Assembly: GCF_004362665.1 (NCBI RefSeq)
Contig: NZ_SNXR01000012.1
Coordinates: forward strand, 124,001-188,000
From: Flavobacterium dankookense
GTDB lineage: Bacteria > Bacteroidota > Bacteroidia > Flavobacteriales > Flavobacteriaceae
Direction of reading: 5' to 3'
DNA: 64,000 bases
Below the pieces are notes generated by a model. It had not been told where the DNA came from. It ran no database searches and saw nothing but the letters and a program-made list of their open reading frames with translations. This document shows, in pieces, positions 15,593 to 24,818 of the stretch. The position numbers were made by a program, and so were the translations under genes. Every line of letters starts with the position of its first letter. Within the stretch, counting starts at the first letter, position 1.

Positions 15593-16246
15593 ATGCACAT
15601 TCATTATATTTCGGAACAAAACAGTATTCTAAACCATTTTCTAGCACAAATTCGTGATGTTTCTATCCAAAAAGACAGCATGCGTTTTAGGAAAAACATT
15701 GAACGTATTGGCGAAATTATGGCGTATGAACTCAGCAAAACTTTAGATTATAAAGCAATTGATGTGCAAACTCCGCTTGGCATAAAACATACGACAACCG
15801 TTGCCGAACCTGTAGTTTTGTGTTCTATTCTTCGTGCTGGATTGGCTTTGCATACTGGTTTTATGAACTTTTTTGACGATGCCGAAAACGGATTTGTTTC
15901 AGCCTATCGACATCATTATGACAACGATGATAAATTTGAAATTCTGGTCGAATATCAAGCTGCGCCTTCATTTGAAGGGAAAAATTTAATTCTAATTGAT
16001 CCAATGTTAGCAACAGGACAATCGATTGTTGCTGTTTTGCATAAATTACATTTGGAACAAAAACCAAAAGAAATTCACATTGCAGTCGTTATTGCTGCGC
16101 CAGAAGGAATTGCTTATTTAGAAGAAAATCTTCCGAAAAACTGTCATCTTTGGGTTGCTGCTTTGGATGAAAAACTAAACGAGAAAAATTATATAATTCC
16201 TGGTCTTGGCGATGCTGGAGATTTAGCTTATGGAAGTAAATTATAG
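15593..16246 (+). CDS. upp: Uracil phosphoribosyltransferase
   Basis: A 217-residue enzyme that makes UMP from uracil and PRPP (pyrimidine salvage). The PRPP-binding loop DPMLATGQS is at 136-144, RAGLALHTG lies near 81-89, and the C-terminal uracil-binding part ends in PGLGDAGDLAYGS. Length is normal. It ends tail to tail with the DUF6427 gene, overlapping it by 6 bp. Confidence 0.96.
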   Translation: MHIHYISEQNSILNHFLAQIRDVSIQKDSMRFRKNIERIGEIMAYELSKTLDYKAIDVQTPLGIKHTTTVAEPVVLCSILRAGLALHTGFMNFFDDAENGFVSAYRHHYDNDDKFEILVEYQAAPSFEGKNLILIDPMLATGQSIVAVLHKLHLEQKPKEIHIAVVIAAPEGIAYLEENLPKNCHLWVAALDEKLNEKNYIIPGLGDAGDLAYGSKL

Positions 16247-17170
16247 CTGAAAGAAAAAGCACGTTATTGTTGCAATGGCAACGGTAAATAATACAATTTC
16301 TTGATAGGTTTTGTTGTGCGAATACTCTATGTTGTTTGTACACAAAACAGATAATGGTAAAAATGTAAATACTAAAATCGCATTACTTTTTTCGGGAGAA
16401 AAAAGGAAAATTACTATCCCAACAAAGAAACTAAAAATCATCTTTTTATAAGAAGCTTGAAGCACTAATGGTTTATTTCCCAATGTAAAAATCATCGAAA
16501 AAACGAAATAAATACTAGTTAGAGCAAAAATAGTTAAGGCCACTTTTTTATAATTATTTACAAAATAATCCCATTGAAAATTCATCTGAGTTTGACTAAT
16601 AATTTGTGAAATCCAAGTAACATCAAACAGTAATGAAAATAGAATAAAAATTACTGCCGAAGCACCAAATGCAATAAATGGAACTAACCAGTTTCTATAA
16701 TCTCTTGAAACATGAAAAACAATTGAAACATACACAATAAATAAAAAAAGTATACACCAAAAGTGAAACAAACAAGCAAAAAATATCCAAAGTGAAGCGT
16801 CAAAAATCTTTTCTTTTGGAGCTTTTAAAGTCTGTAATGAAATAATTCTTCGAGTAGCGAGAAGAATAAAAAAATTAGCTAGAATAAGTTTTAGATTATT
16901 TAAAATTGATGGGAATAAAACCAAAAAAAGTAAAAAAAACAAAATCGCATAACTACTGTTTTTGGTCAATCCGTTTTTCTTAACAATAAAATTTACAACA
17001 AAAAATGATGCCAACAATAATACCAAAATAATTGATTTTTCTACAATTGAAGAAACTTCTTTACTTGTATTAATCTGATTAATTTGAGCAAAAGAAAAAA
17101 AGAAAAGTAGCAGCAATACAACTAATGTATAATTTAAAAAGGTAGATTTTTTAAAAATGCTTGTTATCAT
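16241..17170 (-). CDS. DUF6427-like multi-pass membrane protein
   Basis: A 309-residue protein with about ten hydrophobic segments and little soluble sequence; it ends in TITCFFFQL. It matches the DUF6427 type that sits next to upp and purD in flavobacteria (name and neighbourhood from memory). A short helical insertion with charged residues (RRIISLQTLKAPKEKIFD) is near residues 107-124. No transporter or enzyme motif is recognised. It converges with upp and diverges from the DUF6341 gene. Confidence 0.75.
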   Translation of the reverse strand: MITSIFKKSTFLNYTLVVLLLLFFFSFAQINQINTSKEVSSIVEKSIILVLLLASFFVVNFIVKKNGLTKNSSYAILFFLLFLVLFPSILNNLKLILANFFILLATRRIISLQTLKAPKEKIFDASLWIFFACLFHFWCILFLFIVYVSIVFHVSRDYRNWLVPFIAFGASAVIFILFSLLFDVTWISQIISQTQMNFQWDYFVNNYKKVALTIFALTSIYFVFSMIFTLGNKPLVLQASYKKMIFSFFVGIVIFLFSPEKSNAILVFTFLPLSVLCTNNIEYSHNKTYQEIVLFTVAIATITCFFFQL

Positions 17171-17182
17171 AAGGATATTTTA

Positions 17183-17190
17183 TACTTTTG
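17183..17190 (+). promoter_or_regulatory. Bacteroidota -7 box for the DUF6341 gene
   Basis: TACTTTTG, 28 bp upstream of the ATG at 17219. Confidence 0.5.
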
Positions 17191-17218
17191 TGACTGTAAA
17201 TATAATACTTGTTTAAAA

Positions 17219-17458
17219 ATGAAAGCATTTTTCGAAGCAATACAATCACTTTTTGTTGATTTTCTTTTCAAACCACTAGATTGGTTACGATCTCTAGAGA
17301 TTGATGGTTATTGGGGTTGGTGGTTGGCTAACGCTGTTAGCTGGACTATGATAATTGTTTGTATTAAATATATGGTTTATTGGTGTAAAGAATTACAAAA
17401 GCACCAAGACAACAACGAAGAAAACCAAGATACAACGGCACATTCGTTCTTAAAATAA
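17219..17458 (+). CDS. DUF6341-like small membrane protein
   Basis: A 79-residue protein with an amphipathic start, the aromatic patch IDGYWGWWLANAVSW, one transmembrane helix (about residues 38-58) and a polar tail. It corresponds to the DUF6341 family found beside purD in Flavobacteriaceae (from memory). The function is unknown. It has its own promoter and overlaps the 3' end of purD by 9 bp, tail to tail. Confidence 0.75.
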   Translation: MKAFFEAIQSLFVDFLFKPLDWLRSLEIDGYWGWWLANAVSWTMIIVCIKYMVYWCKELQKHQDNNEENQDTTAHSFLK

Positions 17459-18724
17459 GTCGAAACCGATATCTTTTCTAAAATACATCTTATCAAAATG
17501 TAGCTTGTCTATGTTTTGATAAGATTTTTTTATGGCTTCTTGAAAGCTTTCGCCAAATGATGTAACGGCAATTACACGACCACCATTGGTTACCACTTTT
17601 CCATTTTCCAATTTTGTACCAGCGTGAAAAGTAATTGAATCTTCGATGTTTTCTAATCCTGTAATTTCAAATCCTTTTCCATAATCTTCAGGATATCCGC
17701 CAGAAACTACCATGATTGTTGTGGCACTTCTTTCGTCTATTTCTAAAGAAACTTCGTTTAATGTTTGATTGCCAACCGCTTGAAAAAGTTCTACTAAATC
17801 GCTTTTCAACCTCGGAATAACAACTTCAGTTTCAGGATCACCCATTCGAACATTGTATTCAATTACAATTGGTTCGCCTTTTACATTTATCAATCCGATG
17901 AAAACAAAACCCTTATATTCAATTCCGTCGCTTTGCAAACCTGTAATTGTTGGTTTTACAATTCGAGTTTCGATTTTTTCTAACAAAGTTGCATCTGCAA
18001 ATGGAACCGGAGAAACTGCTCCCATTCCGCCAGTGTTTAGACCTGTATCGCCTTCGCCAATTCGTTTATAATCTTTTGCTGTTGGAAGAATTTTGTAATT
18101 TTTTCCGTCGGTCAATACAAAACAACTTAATTCAATTCCGTCAAGAAATTCTTCAATCACGACTTTTGCACTTGCCGTTCCAAATTTTTCATGAACCAAC
18201 ATGTTTCGTAATTCCGACTTAGCTTCTTCTAAATCTTGAATGATTAAAACTCCTTTTCCTGCTGCCAATCCATCGGCTTTTAAAACGTATGGAGGTTGTA
18301 GCGTTTCTAAAAAATCACATCCTTTTTCAACCGTTTCTTTTGTAAAACTGTCATAAGCTGCGGTTGGAATTTTATGTTTTACCAAAAATTCTTTAGCAAA
18401 TTCTTTACTTCCTTCTAATTGCGCGCCAACTTTTGACGGACCAATTACAGGAATATGATTTAAATTAGCGTCATTTTTGAAAAAATCATAAATTCCGTGA
18501 ACTAATGGATCTTCTGGACCAACAACAACCATAGCAACATTTTCAGCTAAAGCAAATGTTTTTATAGCTTCAAAATCTAAAATATTTAATGAAACATTTG
18601 TTGCAATTTGTGATGTTCCAGCGTTTCCTGGCGCTACAAAAAGTTTAGAGCATTTGTCTGATTGTATCATTTTCCAAGCCAAAGCATGTTCTCGTCCGCC
18701 TGATCCAAGTAGTAAAATTATCAT
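17450..18724 (-). CDS. purD: Phosphoribosylamine-glycine ligase
   Basis: A 424-residue GAR synthetase, second step of purine synthesis. The N-terminal domain starts MIILLLGSGGREHALAWKM, the ATP-grasp domain has LKADGLAAGKGVLI and VIEEFLDGIELS, and GLNTGGMGAVSPVP is the family signature. The C-terminal domain has MVVSGGYPEDYGKGFEI. Length and motifs are complete. It is transcribed divergently from the polysaccharide gene at 18805; the 80 bp between them holds promoters for both strands. Confidence 0.97.
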   Translation of the reverse strand: MIILLLGSGGREHALAWKMIQSDKCSKLFVAPGNAGTSQIATNVSLNILDFEAIKTFALAENVAMVVVGPEDPLVHGIYDFFKNDANLNHIPVIGPSKVGAQLEGSKEFAKEFLVKHKIPTAAYDSFTKETVEKGCDFLETLQPPYVLKADGLAAGKGVLIIQDLEEAKSELRNMLVHEKFGTASAKVVIEEFLDGIELSCFVLTDGKNYKILPTAKDYKRIGEGDTGLNTGGMGAVSPVPFADATLLEKIETRIVKPTITGLQSDGIEYKGFVFIGLINVKGEPIVIEYNVRMGDPETEVVIPRLKSDLVELFQAVGNQTLNEVSLEIDERSATTIMVVSGGYPEDYGKGFEITGLENIEDSITFHAGTKLENGKVVTNGGRVIAVTSFGESFQEAIKKSYQNIDKLHFDKMYFRKDIGFDLF

Positions 18725-18748
18725 TGTGTGTGTTGTTTAGTTGTGGTG

Positions 18749-18756
18749 CAAAAATA
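18749..18756 (-). promoter_or_regulatory. Bacteroidota -7 box for purD
   Basis: TATTTTTG on the minus strand, 25 bp before the purD ATG. Confidence 0.5.
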
Positions 18757-18804
18757 GTTTGTTTATAAAAGATTCTGAAGCATATCACAAATAAAGTTTG
18801 TGTT

Positions 18805-20172
18805 TTGTTATTTTTGAAGAAAATAAACAACGTTTTGTTCCACCTTTTCAATTTATCGCTCAAGTTAAACGGTTTTCCTATGAAGGAAGCAACGGCTGAA
18901 TTTGAAAAAATTCAATCGATTTCTGATGCTGATTATAATGAGTATATCCATTCTAAACGAAAAGAAATTGTTGATTATCATTTGAAAAGCAATAAATCAT
19001 ATCAAGAATTCATTGGGAAATCTAGCTTCAATCCTGAAACTTTTAATTGGAATGACCTTCCAATAATGACTAAAAAAGATTTTCAAAAACCTTTATCAGA
19101 AAGGCTTTCTAACGGATTTACTACAAAAAATGTTTATGTAAATAAAACTTCAGGTTCTAGTGGTGATCCTTTTATTTTTGCAAAAGATAAATTTTGTCAT
19201 GCATTGACTTGGGCAAATATCATTAATAGATTTGGATGGTTTGGAATTGATTTTAATACCTCTAAACAAGCTCGATTTTATGGAATTCCGCTTGATTTTA
19301 TTGGAAATAAAAAAGAACGATTAAAAGATTTTTTTAAGAACAGTTATCGCTTCACCATTTTTGATTTATCGGATGAAATTCTTGAAAAAGTATTACTGAA
19401 ATTTCAGAATAAAAAATTTGATTACATCAACGGTTATACTTCTTCCATAGTTTTATTTGCTAAATTTCTTCAAAAGAAAAACATTGTTTTAACTTCGGTT
19501 TGTCCAACGTTGAAATGTTGTGTTGTTACTTCCGAAATGTTATTTGAAGAAGATAAAAATTTGATGGAAAGACAATTTGGAGTTCCAATTATCAATGAAT
19601 ACGGAGCTTCTGAACTCGATTTAATTGCTTTTCAATCCCGAAGTGTCGGGACAAGTAATGAATGGCAAGTAAATTCGGAAACCTTATTTGTAGAAATTTT
19701 AGACGAAAATAATACTGTTCTTCCTTACGGAAAAGAAGGTCGAATTGTGATAACGTCGCTTTACAACAAGGCACATCCATTCATTAGATATGATATTGGC
19801 GACATTGGAATTCTTGATGAAAAAAGCACATTAAAAAAACCTATTCTGAAAAAATTAATTGGACGAACTAATGATATTGCTATTCTTCCAAGTGGAAAAA
19901 AAGCACCTGGATTGACATTTTACTACGTAACCAAAAGCATTATTGAAGACGATGGAAATGTAAAAGAATTTGTAATTAAACAAACAAAAATTGATACTTT
20001 TGAAGTGGAATATGTAAGTGAAAATGCATTAACCGAAAGTCAAATTCTAACTATAGAAAAAGCAATTACCACTTATTTAGAGAGCGGTTTAAACTTTACC
20101 TTTATTAGAAAAGAAAATCTACAACGAAGCAAAAGCGGAAAATTGAAGCAGTTTGTTTCATTAATAAAATAA
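18805..20172 (+). CDS. CapK-like adenylate-forming protein of polysaccharide locus
   Basis: A 455-residue member of the phenylacetate-CoA ligase-like (CapK/PaaK) family. The ATP-binding loop TSGSSGDPF is near 114-122, NEYGASELDLIAF lies near 265-277, and RYDIGDIGIL follows at about 328. CapK-like proteins occur in capsule loci but their reaction is not settled. The start is uncertain: a TTG at 18805 gives the longest form, yet a -7 box at 18809-18816 lies inside it, so TTG 18835 or ATG 18880 may be real. Codons 278-283 encode SRSVGT from the palindrome at 19636-19651. It is followed 1 bp later by wecB. Confidence 0.85.
   Translation: MLFLKKINNVLFHLFNLSLKLNGFPMKEATAEFEKIQSISDADYNEYIHSKRKEIVDYHLKSNKSYQEFIGKSSFNPETFNWNDLPIMTKKDFQKPLSERLSNGFTTKNVYVNKTSGSSGDPFIFAKDKFCHALTWANIINRFGWFGIDFNTSKQARFYGIPLDFIGNKKERLKDFFKNSYRFTIFDLSDEILEKVLLKFQNKKFDYINGYTSSIVLFAKFLQKKNIVLTSVCPTLKCCVVTSEMLFEEDKNLMERQFGVPIINEYGASELDLIAFQSRSVGTSNEWQVNSETLFVEILDENNTVLPYGKEGRIVITSLYNKAHPFIRYDIGDIGILDEKSTLKKPILKKLIGRTNDIAILPSGKKAPGLTFYYVTKSIIEDDGNVKEFVIKQTKIDTFEVEYVSENALTESQILTIEKAITTYLESGLNFTFIRKENLQRSKSGKLKQFVSLIK
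18809..18816 (+). promoter_or_regulatory. Bacteroidota -7 box for the CapK-like/wecB/GT4 unit
   Basis: TATTTTTG. Its position inside the longest reading of the CapK-like gene argues for a start downstream of about 18823. Confidence 0.4.
19636..19651. repeat. Palindromic core inside a coding sequence
   Basis: TCCCGAAGTGTCGGGA, a 6-bp stem with a 4-base centre, in frame in the CapK-like gene (SRSVG, with the next codon Thr). It is the same core and reading phase as in rfbD. Confidence 0.7.
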
Positions 20173-20173
20173 A

Positions 20174-21259
20174 ATGAAAATAACCATAATAGCTGGAGCA
20201 AGACCAAATTTTATTAAAATCGCACCTATTATAAAAGCGATTGAAAAACAGCAATCTGGAGGAAAAGCCATTTCCTATAGATTAGTTCATACAGGTCAAC
20301 ATTATGATAAAAACCTCAGCGATACTTTTTTTGAAGAGTTGAATATTCCGCATCCAAACGCTAATTTGGAAGTTAAAAGTGGTTCGCAAGCTGAACAAAC
20401 TGGAGCAATAATGGTTGCTTTTGAAAAAGAATTACTTCAAAATCCTTGTGATTTGGTTTTGGTTGTTGGCGATGTCAATTCGACTATGGCTTGCGCGATT
20501 GTAGCCAAGAAAATGAATATAAAAGTAGCTCATGTTGAAGCAGGAATTCGTTCTGGAGATATGACCATGCCTGAAGAAATCAATAGAATTGTAACCGATA
20601 GTATTACCGATTATTTCTTTACAACATCAACCTCAGCCTCAGAAAACTTATTGAAAAATGGAATTTCATCAGCAAATGTTCATTTTGTTGGAAATGTGAT
20701 GATTGATACTTTACATCAGAATTTAAATCGAATTTCAGCACCAAGTTTTTGGAAGGATTTTGGTCTAGAAACAGGAAATTATGTCATTTTAACTTTGCAT
20801 CGACCATCCAATGTTGATGAAGAACAATCGTTGATTACTTTATTGGAAGGTATTGATAAAATGGTTGGCGATAAAAAAATAATTTTTCCAATTCATCCTC
20901 GAACTAAAGCTATTTTAGGTGAAACCAATTTAGATTTAAAAAATATAATATTCGTAGAACCGCAAGGCTACTTGAATTTTATGTATTTGATAAAAAATAG
21001 CTTTGCTGTGATTACCGACTCAGGTGGAATTTCTGAGGAAACTACGGTTTTAGGAATTCCATGTTTTACTATGCGAACCACAACAGAAAGACCAGAAACA
21101 ATTGAAATTGGAACCAATAATTTAGTTGGAATTTCTATTGAAAATTTGACTTTAGAGTTTACAAAATTTTTAGAAAATGGCTTGTCAAAAAGAGGAATTC
21201 CTGAACTTTGGGACGGAAAAGCATCGGAACGAATTGTTGCTATTTTGCTTTCAAAATAA
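20174..21259 (+). CDS. wecB: UDP-N-acetylglucosamine 2-epimerase (non-hydrolysing)
   Basis: A 361-residue enzyme that interconverts UDP-GlcNAc and UDP-ManNAc. It starts with GARPNFIKIAPIIKA, followed by LVHTGQHYDKNLSDTFF, VGDVNSTMA, HVEAGIRSGDMTMPEEINR, HPRTKAI and ITDSGGISEE, the full motif set of the family. The dehydrogenase that would make UDP-ManNAcA is not in the window. The gene overlaps the following GT4 gene by one base (TAATG), a sign of translational coupling. Confidence 0.95.
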   Translation: MKITIIAGARPNFIKIAPIIKAIEKQQSGGKAISYRLVHTGQHYDKNLSDTFFEELNIPHPNANLEVKSGSQAEQTGAIMVAFEKELLQNPCDLVLVVGDVNSTMACAIVAKKMNIKVAHVEAGIRSGDMTMPEEINRIVTDSITDYFFTTSTSASENLLKNGISSANVHFVGNVMIDTLHQNLNRISAPSFWKDFGLETGNYVILTLHRPSNVDEEQSLITLLEGIDKMVGDKKIIFPIHPRTKAILGETNLDLKNIIFVEPQGYLNFMYLIKNSFAVITDSGGISEETTVLGIPCFTMRTTTERPETIEIGTNNLVGISIENLTLEFTKFLENGLSKRGIPELWDGKASERIVAILLSK

Positions 21260-22452
21260 TGAAAGAAATCCTAATCATATCCAATTATTATCCGCCAGAA
21301 AAAGGTGCTGCTGCTAATAGAATTGAGCAGTTGGCGTTGAAGCTGCATCAAAATAATTATAAAGTTTCTGTCATTTGTCCGTTAGGAAATTATCCAAAAG
21401 GCGAATTGTTTCCTGAGTATAAAGGCAAATTTTCGGTTACTGAAAATCGGGATGATATAATTATAAAAAGGCTTTGGATTTACCCAAGTGTAAGTAAAAA
21501 TTTGGTTATTCGAATTATTTCTGTTTTGTCTTTTTCATTGAGCTTATTTTTTTATTTATTGTTTAAAAAAACACCTGAAAAAGTAGTGGTGCAATCGCCA
21601 CCATTATTATTATCATATATTTCAGTATTCGTTTTATCGTTAAAGAATAAAAAGATAATTCTCAACATTTCAGACCTATGGCCATTAGCTGCCATTGAAT
21701 TGAAAGCATTGAAGGAAAACTCGTTTTCACATAAATTCTCTTTGTTTTTAGAACGCTATATTTATAAAAAAGCAACATTAATTTTGGGTCAATCTAATGA
21801 AATTATCACGCACGTAAAATCATTGTTTCCAGATAAAAAATGTTTTTTATATCGAAATTTTCCGAATCATAAAATTGAAGAATTTGATTTGACATTGGAG
21901 GAAAATCAGCCTATAAAAATCTTTTATGCTGGACTTTTAGGAATTGCTCAAGGCGTTTTAGAGCTGTGTGAAAAAATAGATGTTACATCCTTACAGGATG
22001 ACAAAATAGAATTACACCTTTTTGGTGATGGTGCCGAAAAAAGTCAAATTGAAACTTTATTGTCCACGAAAAAAGGCAAAAACATTTTCTTTCATGGTAT
22101 GATGGAACGAAATGAATTGCATGAAAAACTCAAAACTTTTGATGTTGCAATTGTTCCGTTAAAAGTTAGAATTTATGGTTCGGTTCCTTCAAAGATTTTT
22201 GAATATGGATCGCTTGGATTTCCTATTTTATATTTTGGTGGTGGCGAAGGTGAAAGTATTGTGGAAGAAAATAATTTGGGTTGGGTTGCAAGTGTAGAAA
22301 ACTATACTGAATTGAACAACAAAATACAATTAATTTCAAAAATGAGTAAATTGGAATTATTTGAAATGAAAAAAAGAATATTTGAAGAAAGTAAAAAAGT
22401 ATTCAATCTAGATAATCAAATGAAGTATTTGATAGAAAGAGACGTTTTTTAA
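21259..22452 (+). CDS. Glycosyltransferase family 4
   Basis: A 397-residue GT-B glycosyltransferase beginning at the ATG at 21259, which overlaps the wecB stop. NYYPPEKGAAANRIEQLA near the start is the acceptor-side GT4 motif; a hydrophobic stretch (about 85-105) suggests membrane association; the donor-binding part has IFYAGLLGIAQGVLELCE, LHLFGDGAEKSQIE and SKIFEYGSLGFPILYF. It resembles WbuB-type transferases, but the sugar is unknown. The codons for VTSLQD contain a small palindrome CATCCT-TAC-AGGATG (21986-22000). It overlaps the convergent WcaJ-type gene by 4 bp. Confidence 0.9.
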   Translation: MKEILIISNYYPPEKGAAANRIEQLALKLHQNNYKVSVICPLGNYPKGELFPEYKGKFSVTENRDDIIIKRLWIYPSVSKNLVIRIISVLSFSLSLFFYLLFKKTPEKVVVQSPPLLLSYISVFVLSLKNKKIILNISDLWPLAAIELKALKENSFSHKFSLFLERYIYKKATLILGQSNEIITHVKSLFPDKKCFLYRNFPNHKIEEFDLTLEENQPIKIFYAGLLGIAQGVLELCEKIDVTSLQDDKIELHLFGDGAEKSQIETLLSTKKGKNIFFHGMMERNELHEKLKTFDVAIVPLKVRIYGSVPSKIFEYGSLGFPILYFGGGEGESIVEENNLGWVASVENYTELNNKIQLISKMSKLELFEMKKRIFEESKKVFNLDNQMKYLIERDVF

Positions 22453-23816
22453 TAGGCTTTCTCCTCGCCTTTAAAAATGTTCACAACCGTCTGGATAATA
22501 ATTTTGATATCCATTACAATTGACCAATTTTCGATGTAGAAAACGTCAAATTTGATACGGTTAATCATATCATCATCCGTTTCTATTTCACCTCGAAATC
22601 CTTTCACTTGAGCTAATCCAGTTACTCCAGGTTTTACATAATGACGAACCATATATTTTTTAATTCTGTTAGCGTATGCTTTATTTTGAGACCATAAATG
22701 AGGTCTTGGTCCAACTACTGACATATCGCCAAATAAAACATTAAAAAATTGAGGTAATTCATCAATACTTGTTTTTCTCATGAATTTACCCATTTTAGTA
22801 ACTCTTGGGTCGTTTTTTGATGCTTCTTTTTCTGTAAAACCATTAACTTGCATCGAACGAAATTTATAACAAAAAAACTCTTGTTCATCCAATCCTGGTC
22901 TTCCTTGCTTGAAAAAAACTGGTCCTTTTGATTCTAATTTTATTAAAATTGCTAAAATTGGAATTAGCCATGATAATAAAAGTGTAATTACTAAAAGAGA
23001 AAAGACAATATCGAAAGCTCTTTTAATTCCTTTAATTAATGGGTTGTGAAGTTCTGTTTTTTGAAGTGATAAAACTGGGAATAATTCATAGTAATCTATC
23101 TTTAAATTCTTAGAATAAATTTCCTTGGTGTCAGGAATAAATTTTATTGTTTTGCCATTTTCATCAGCAAAATCAACTAAATCCTTGAGCTTTTCATTAG
23201 AAATTTCATTTAAAGAACAATATATTTCATCCGTGCGATTTTCAATGACAAAGCTTTTTAAATCTTCTATTTTTCCTAAAACTTCGGGGTTTTGTTTTTT
23301 ATCTGAAAAATATCCTTGGAAACGATAACCATAATCTTGTCTATTATCAAAAACTTCTTTTAATCGTATAGCTTCAGGTGTATAGCCTATTATTACTGCA
23401 TTTCTAAAATTATTTTTAGTTAGTATTCTGTATTTTTTAAGGTAAAAAAACATAAAATACTTGAACGCTACAATAATTGCAAAGCTAATTGTCATAAAAA
23501 TGGCAATAGCCTTTCCGCTAAAAATTGCAGTTTTTGCAAAGGGAAAAAAAGCAATAACAACGAGTAGAAATATACTAAACTGTTTCACTAATTTGGTGAT
23601 GATTTCAACAGGAGTTGTAAATCTAAAGACCTCATAGTATTTAACGATGATTGCAATTAATATCCATGTAAAAGACTGATAAACAACATAATAACTAAAA
23701 TTAAGTTTTAACTCTTGAAAAAAGAATAAACTTAATATAGTAATTACCATTAGATCAAATAAAATATTTATTGGTCTAATGTATTTTGAATATCTTCCTT
23801 TTTGTCTTGCAACCAT
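22449..23816 (-). CDS. Undecaprenyl-phosphate sugar phosphotransferase (WcaJ-type)
   Basis: A 455-residue initiating transferase. Four N-terminal transmembrane helices (to about 120) are followed by a Rossmann-like soluble domain (about 135-245), a fifth helix within GIKRAFDIVFSLLVITLLLS, and the catalytic bacterial sugar transferase domain with FFCYKFRSMQVNG, DELPQFFNVLFGDMSVVGPRP and VKPGVTGLAQVKGFRGE. It transfers a sugar-1-phosphate to undecaprenyl phosphate, starting repeat-unit assembly. It is the last gene of a unit headed by the DUF1972 transferase. Confidence 0.94.
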   Translation of the reverse strand: MVARQKGRYSKYIRPINILFDLMVITILSLFFFQELKLNFSYYVVYQSFTWILIAIIVKYYEVFRFTTPVEIITKLVKQFSIFLLVVIAFFPFAKTAIFSGKAIAIFMTISFAIIVAFKYFMFFYLKKYRILTKNNFRNAVIIGYTPEAIRLKEVFDNRQDYGYRFQGYFSDKKQNPEVLGKIEDLKSFVIENRTDEIYCSLNEISNEKLKDLVDFADENGKTIKFIPDTKEIYSKNLKIDYYELFPVLSLQKTELHNPLIKGIKRAFDIVFSLLVITLLLSWLIPILAILIKLESKGPVFFKQGRPGLDEQEFFCYKFRSMQVNGFTEKEASKNDPRVTKMGKFMRKTSIDELPQFFNVLFGDMSVVGPRPHLWSQNKAYANRIKKYMVRHYVKPGVTGLAQVKGFRGEIETDDDMINRIKFDVFYIENWSIVMDIKIIIQTVVNIFKGEEKAY

Positions 23817-23819
23817 GTA

Positions 23820-24803
23820 TTAATGGATGTATCCTTTAAAATCTTTGTGTTCTTCTTTTAATAACTCATCAGAAGATAGTGATTTGAAATAAGCATATGT
23901 TAATTTCATTCCTTCTTCCCTTTTCACTTTTGCTTCCCAACCTAGCAATGCTTTTGCTTTTGTAGTATCCGGTTGTCGTTGCATCGGATCATTTATTGGC
24001 AAAGGGTGATATACAACTTTTTGATTTGTTCCTGTTAATTTTATAATTTCTTCGGCAAAATCTTTGATAGTAATTTCATCTGGATTTCCAATATTTACTG
24101 GGTAAACATAATCAGAATGTAGCAATCTAAAAATTCCCTCTACTTGATCGGTTACATAACAAAACGAGCGTGTTTGACTTCCGTCACCAAAAATGGTTAA
24201 ATCTTCTCCGCGAAGTGCTTGACCAATAAAAGCAGGAATTACACGACCATCATTCAATCGCATTCTCGGTCCATAGGTGTTAAAAATTCTAACAATTCTA
24301 GTTTCTACACCATGAAATGTGTGATAAGCCATTGTTATCGACTCTTGAAAACGCTTTGCTTCATCATAAACTCCGCGTGGACCAATGGTATTTACGTTTC
24401 CATAGTATTCTTCTGTTTGTGGATGAACTAATGGATCACCATAAACTTCTGATGTTGAAGCTATGAGAATTCTAGCTTTTTTTACGCGCGCTAAACCTAA
24501 TAAATTGTGTGTTCCAAGTGAACCTACTTTTAAGGTTTGAATTGGAATTTTCAAATAATCAATAGGACTTGCTGGTGATGCAAAATGAAGAATATAGTCT
24601 AGTTTTCCAGGAATGTGAACAAATTTTGTAACATCGTGATGGTAGAATTCAAAATTCTTATCTTTAAATAAATGCTCTATATTTTTTAAATCTCCCGTAA
24701 TCAAGTTATCCATTCCGATAACAAAATAACCCTCGTTTATAAAGCGGTCACATAAATGTGAACCCAGAAAACCTGCAGCACCAGTTATTAATATTCTTTT
24801 CAT
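23820..24803 (-). CDS. UDP-glucuronate decarboxylase (UDP-xylose synthase)
   Basis: A 327-residue short-chain dehydrogenase/reductase. The NAD-binding motif is GAAGFLGSH at 8-16, the catalytic pair is Tyr146 and Lys150 in YDEAK, and [10 protein letters not shown] (115-124) and [10 protein letters not shown] fit the UXS subgroup, which makes UDP-xylose from UDP-glucuronate. A close relative, a dTDP-glucose 4,6-dehydratase, is less likely from the [10 protein letters not shown] form and the missing dehydratase Asp-Glu pair. It lies 3 bp before the WcaJ-type gene. Confidence 0.9.
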   Translation of the reverse strand: MKRILITGAAGFLGSHLCDRFINEGYFVIGMDNLITGDLKNIEHLFKDKNFEFYHHDVTKFVHIPGKLDYILHFASPASPIDYLKIPIQTLKVGSLGTHNLLGLARVKKARILIASTSEVYGDPLVHPQTEEYYGNVNTIGPRGVYDEAKRFQESITMAYHTFHGVETRIVRIFNTYGPRMRLNDGRVIPAFIGQALRGEDLTIFGDGSQTRSFCYVTDQVEGIFRLLHSDYVYPVNIGNPDEITIKDFAEEIIKLTGTNQKVVYHPLPINDPMQRQPDTTKAKALLGWEAKVKREEGMKLTYAYFKSLSSDELLKEEHKDFKGYIH

Positions 24804-24818
24804 TTATAGCAATTTATT

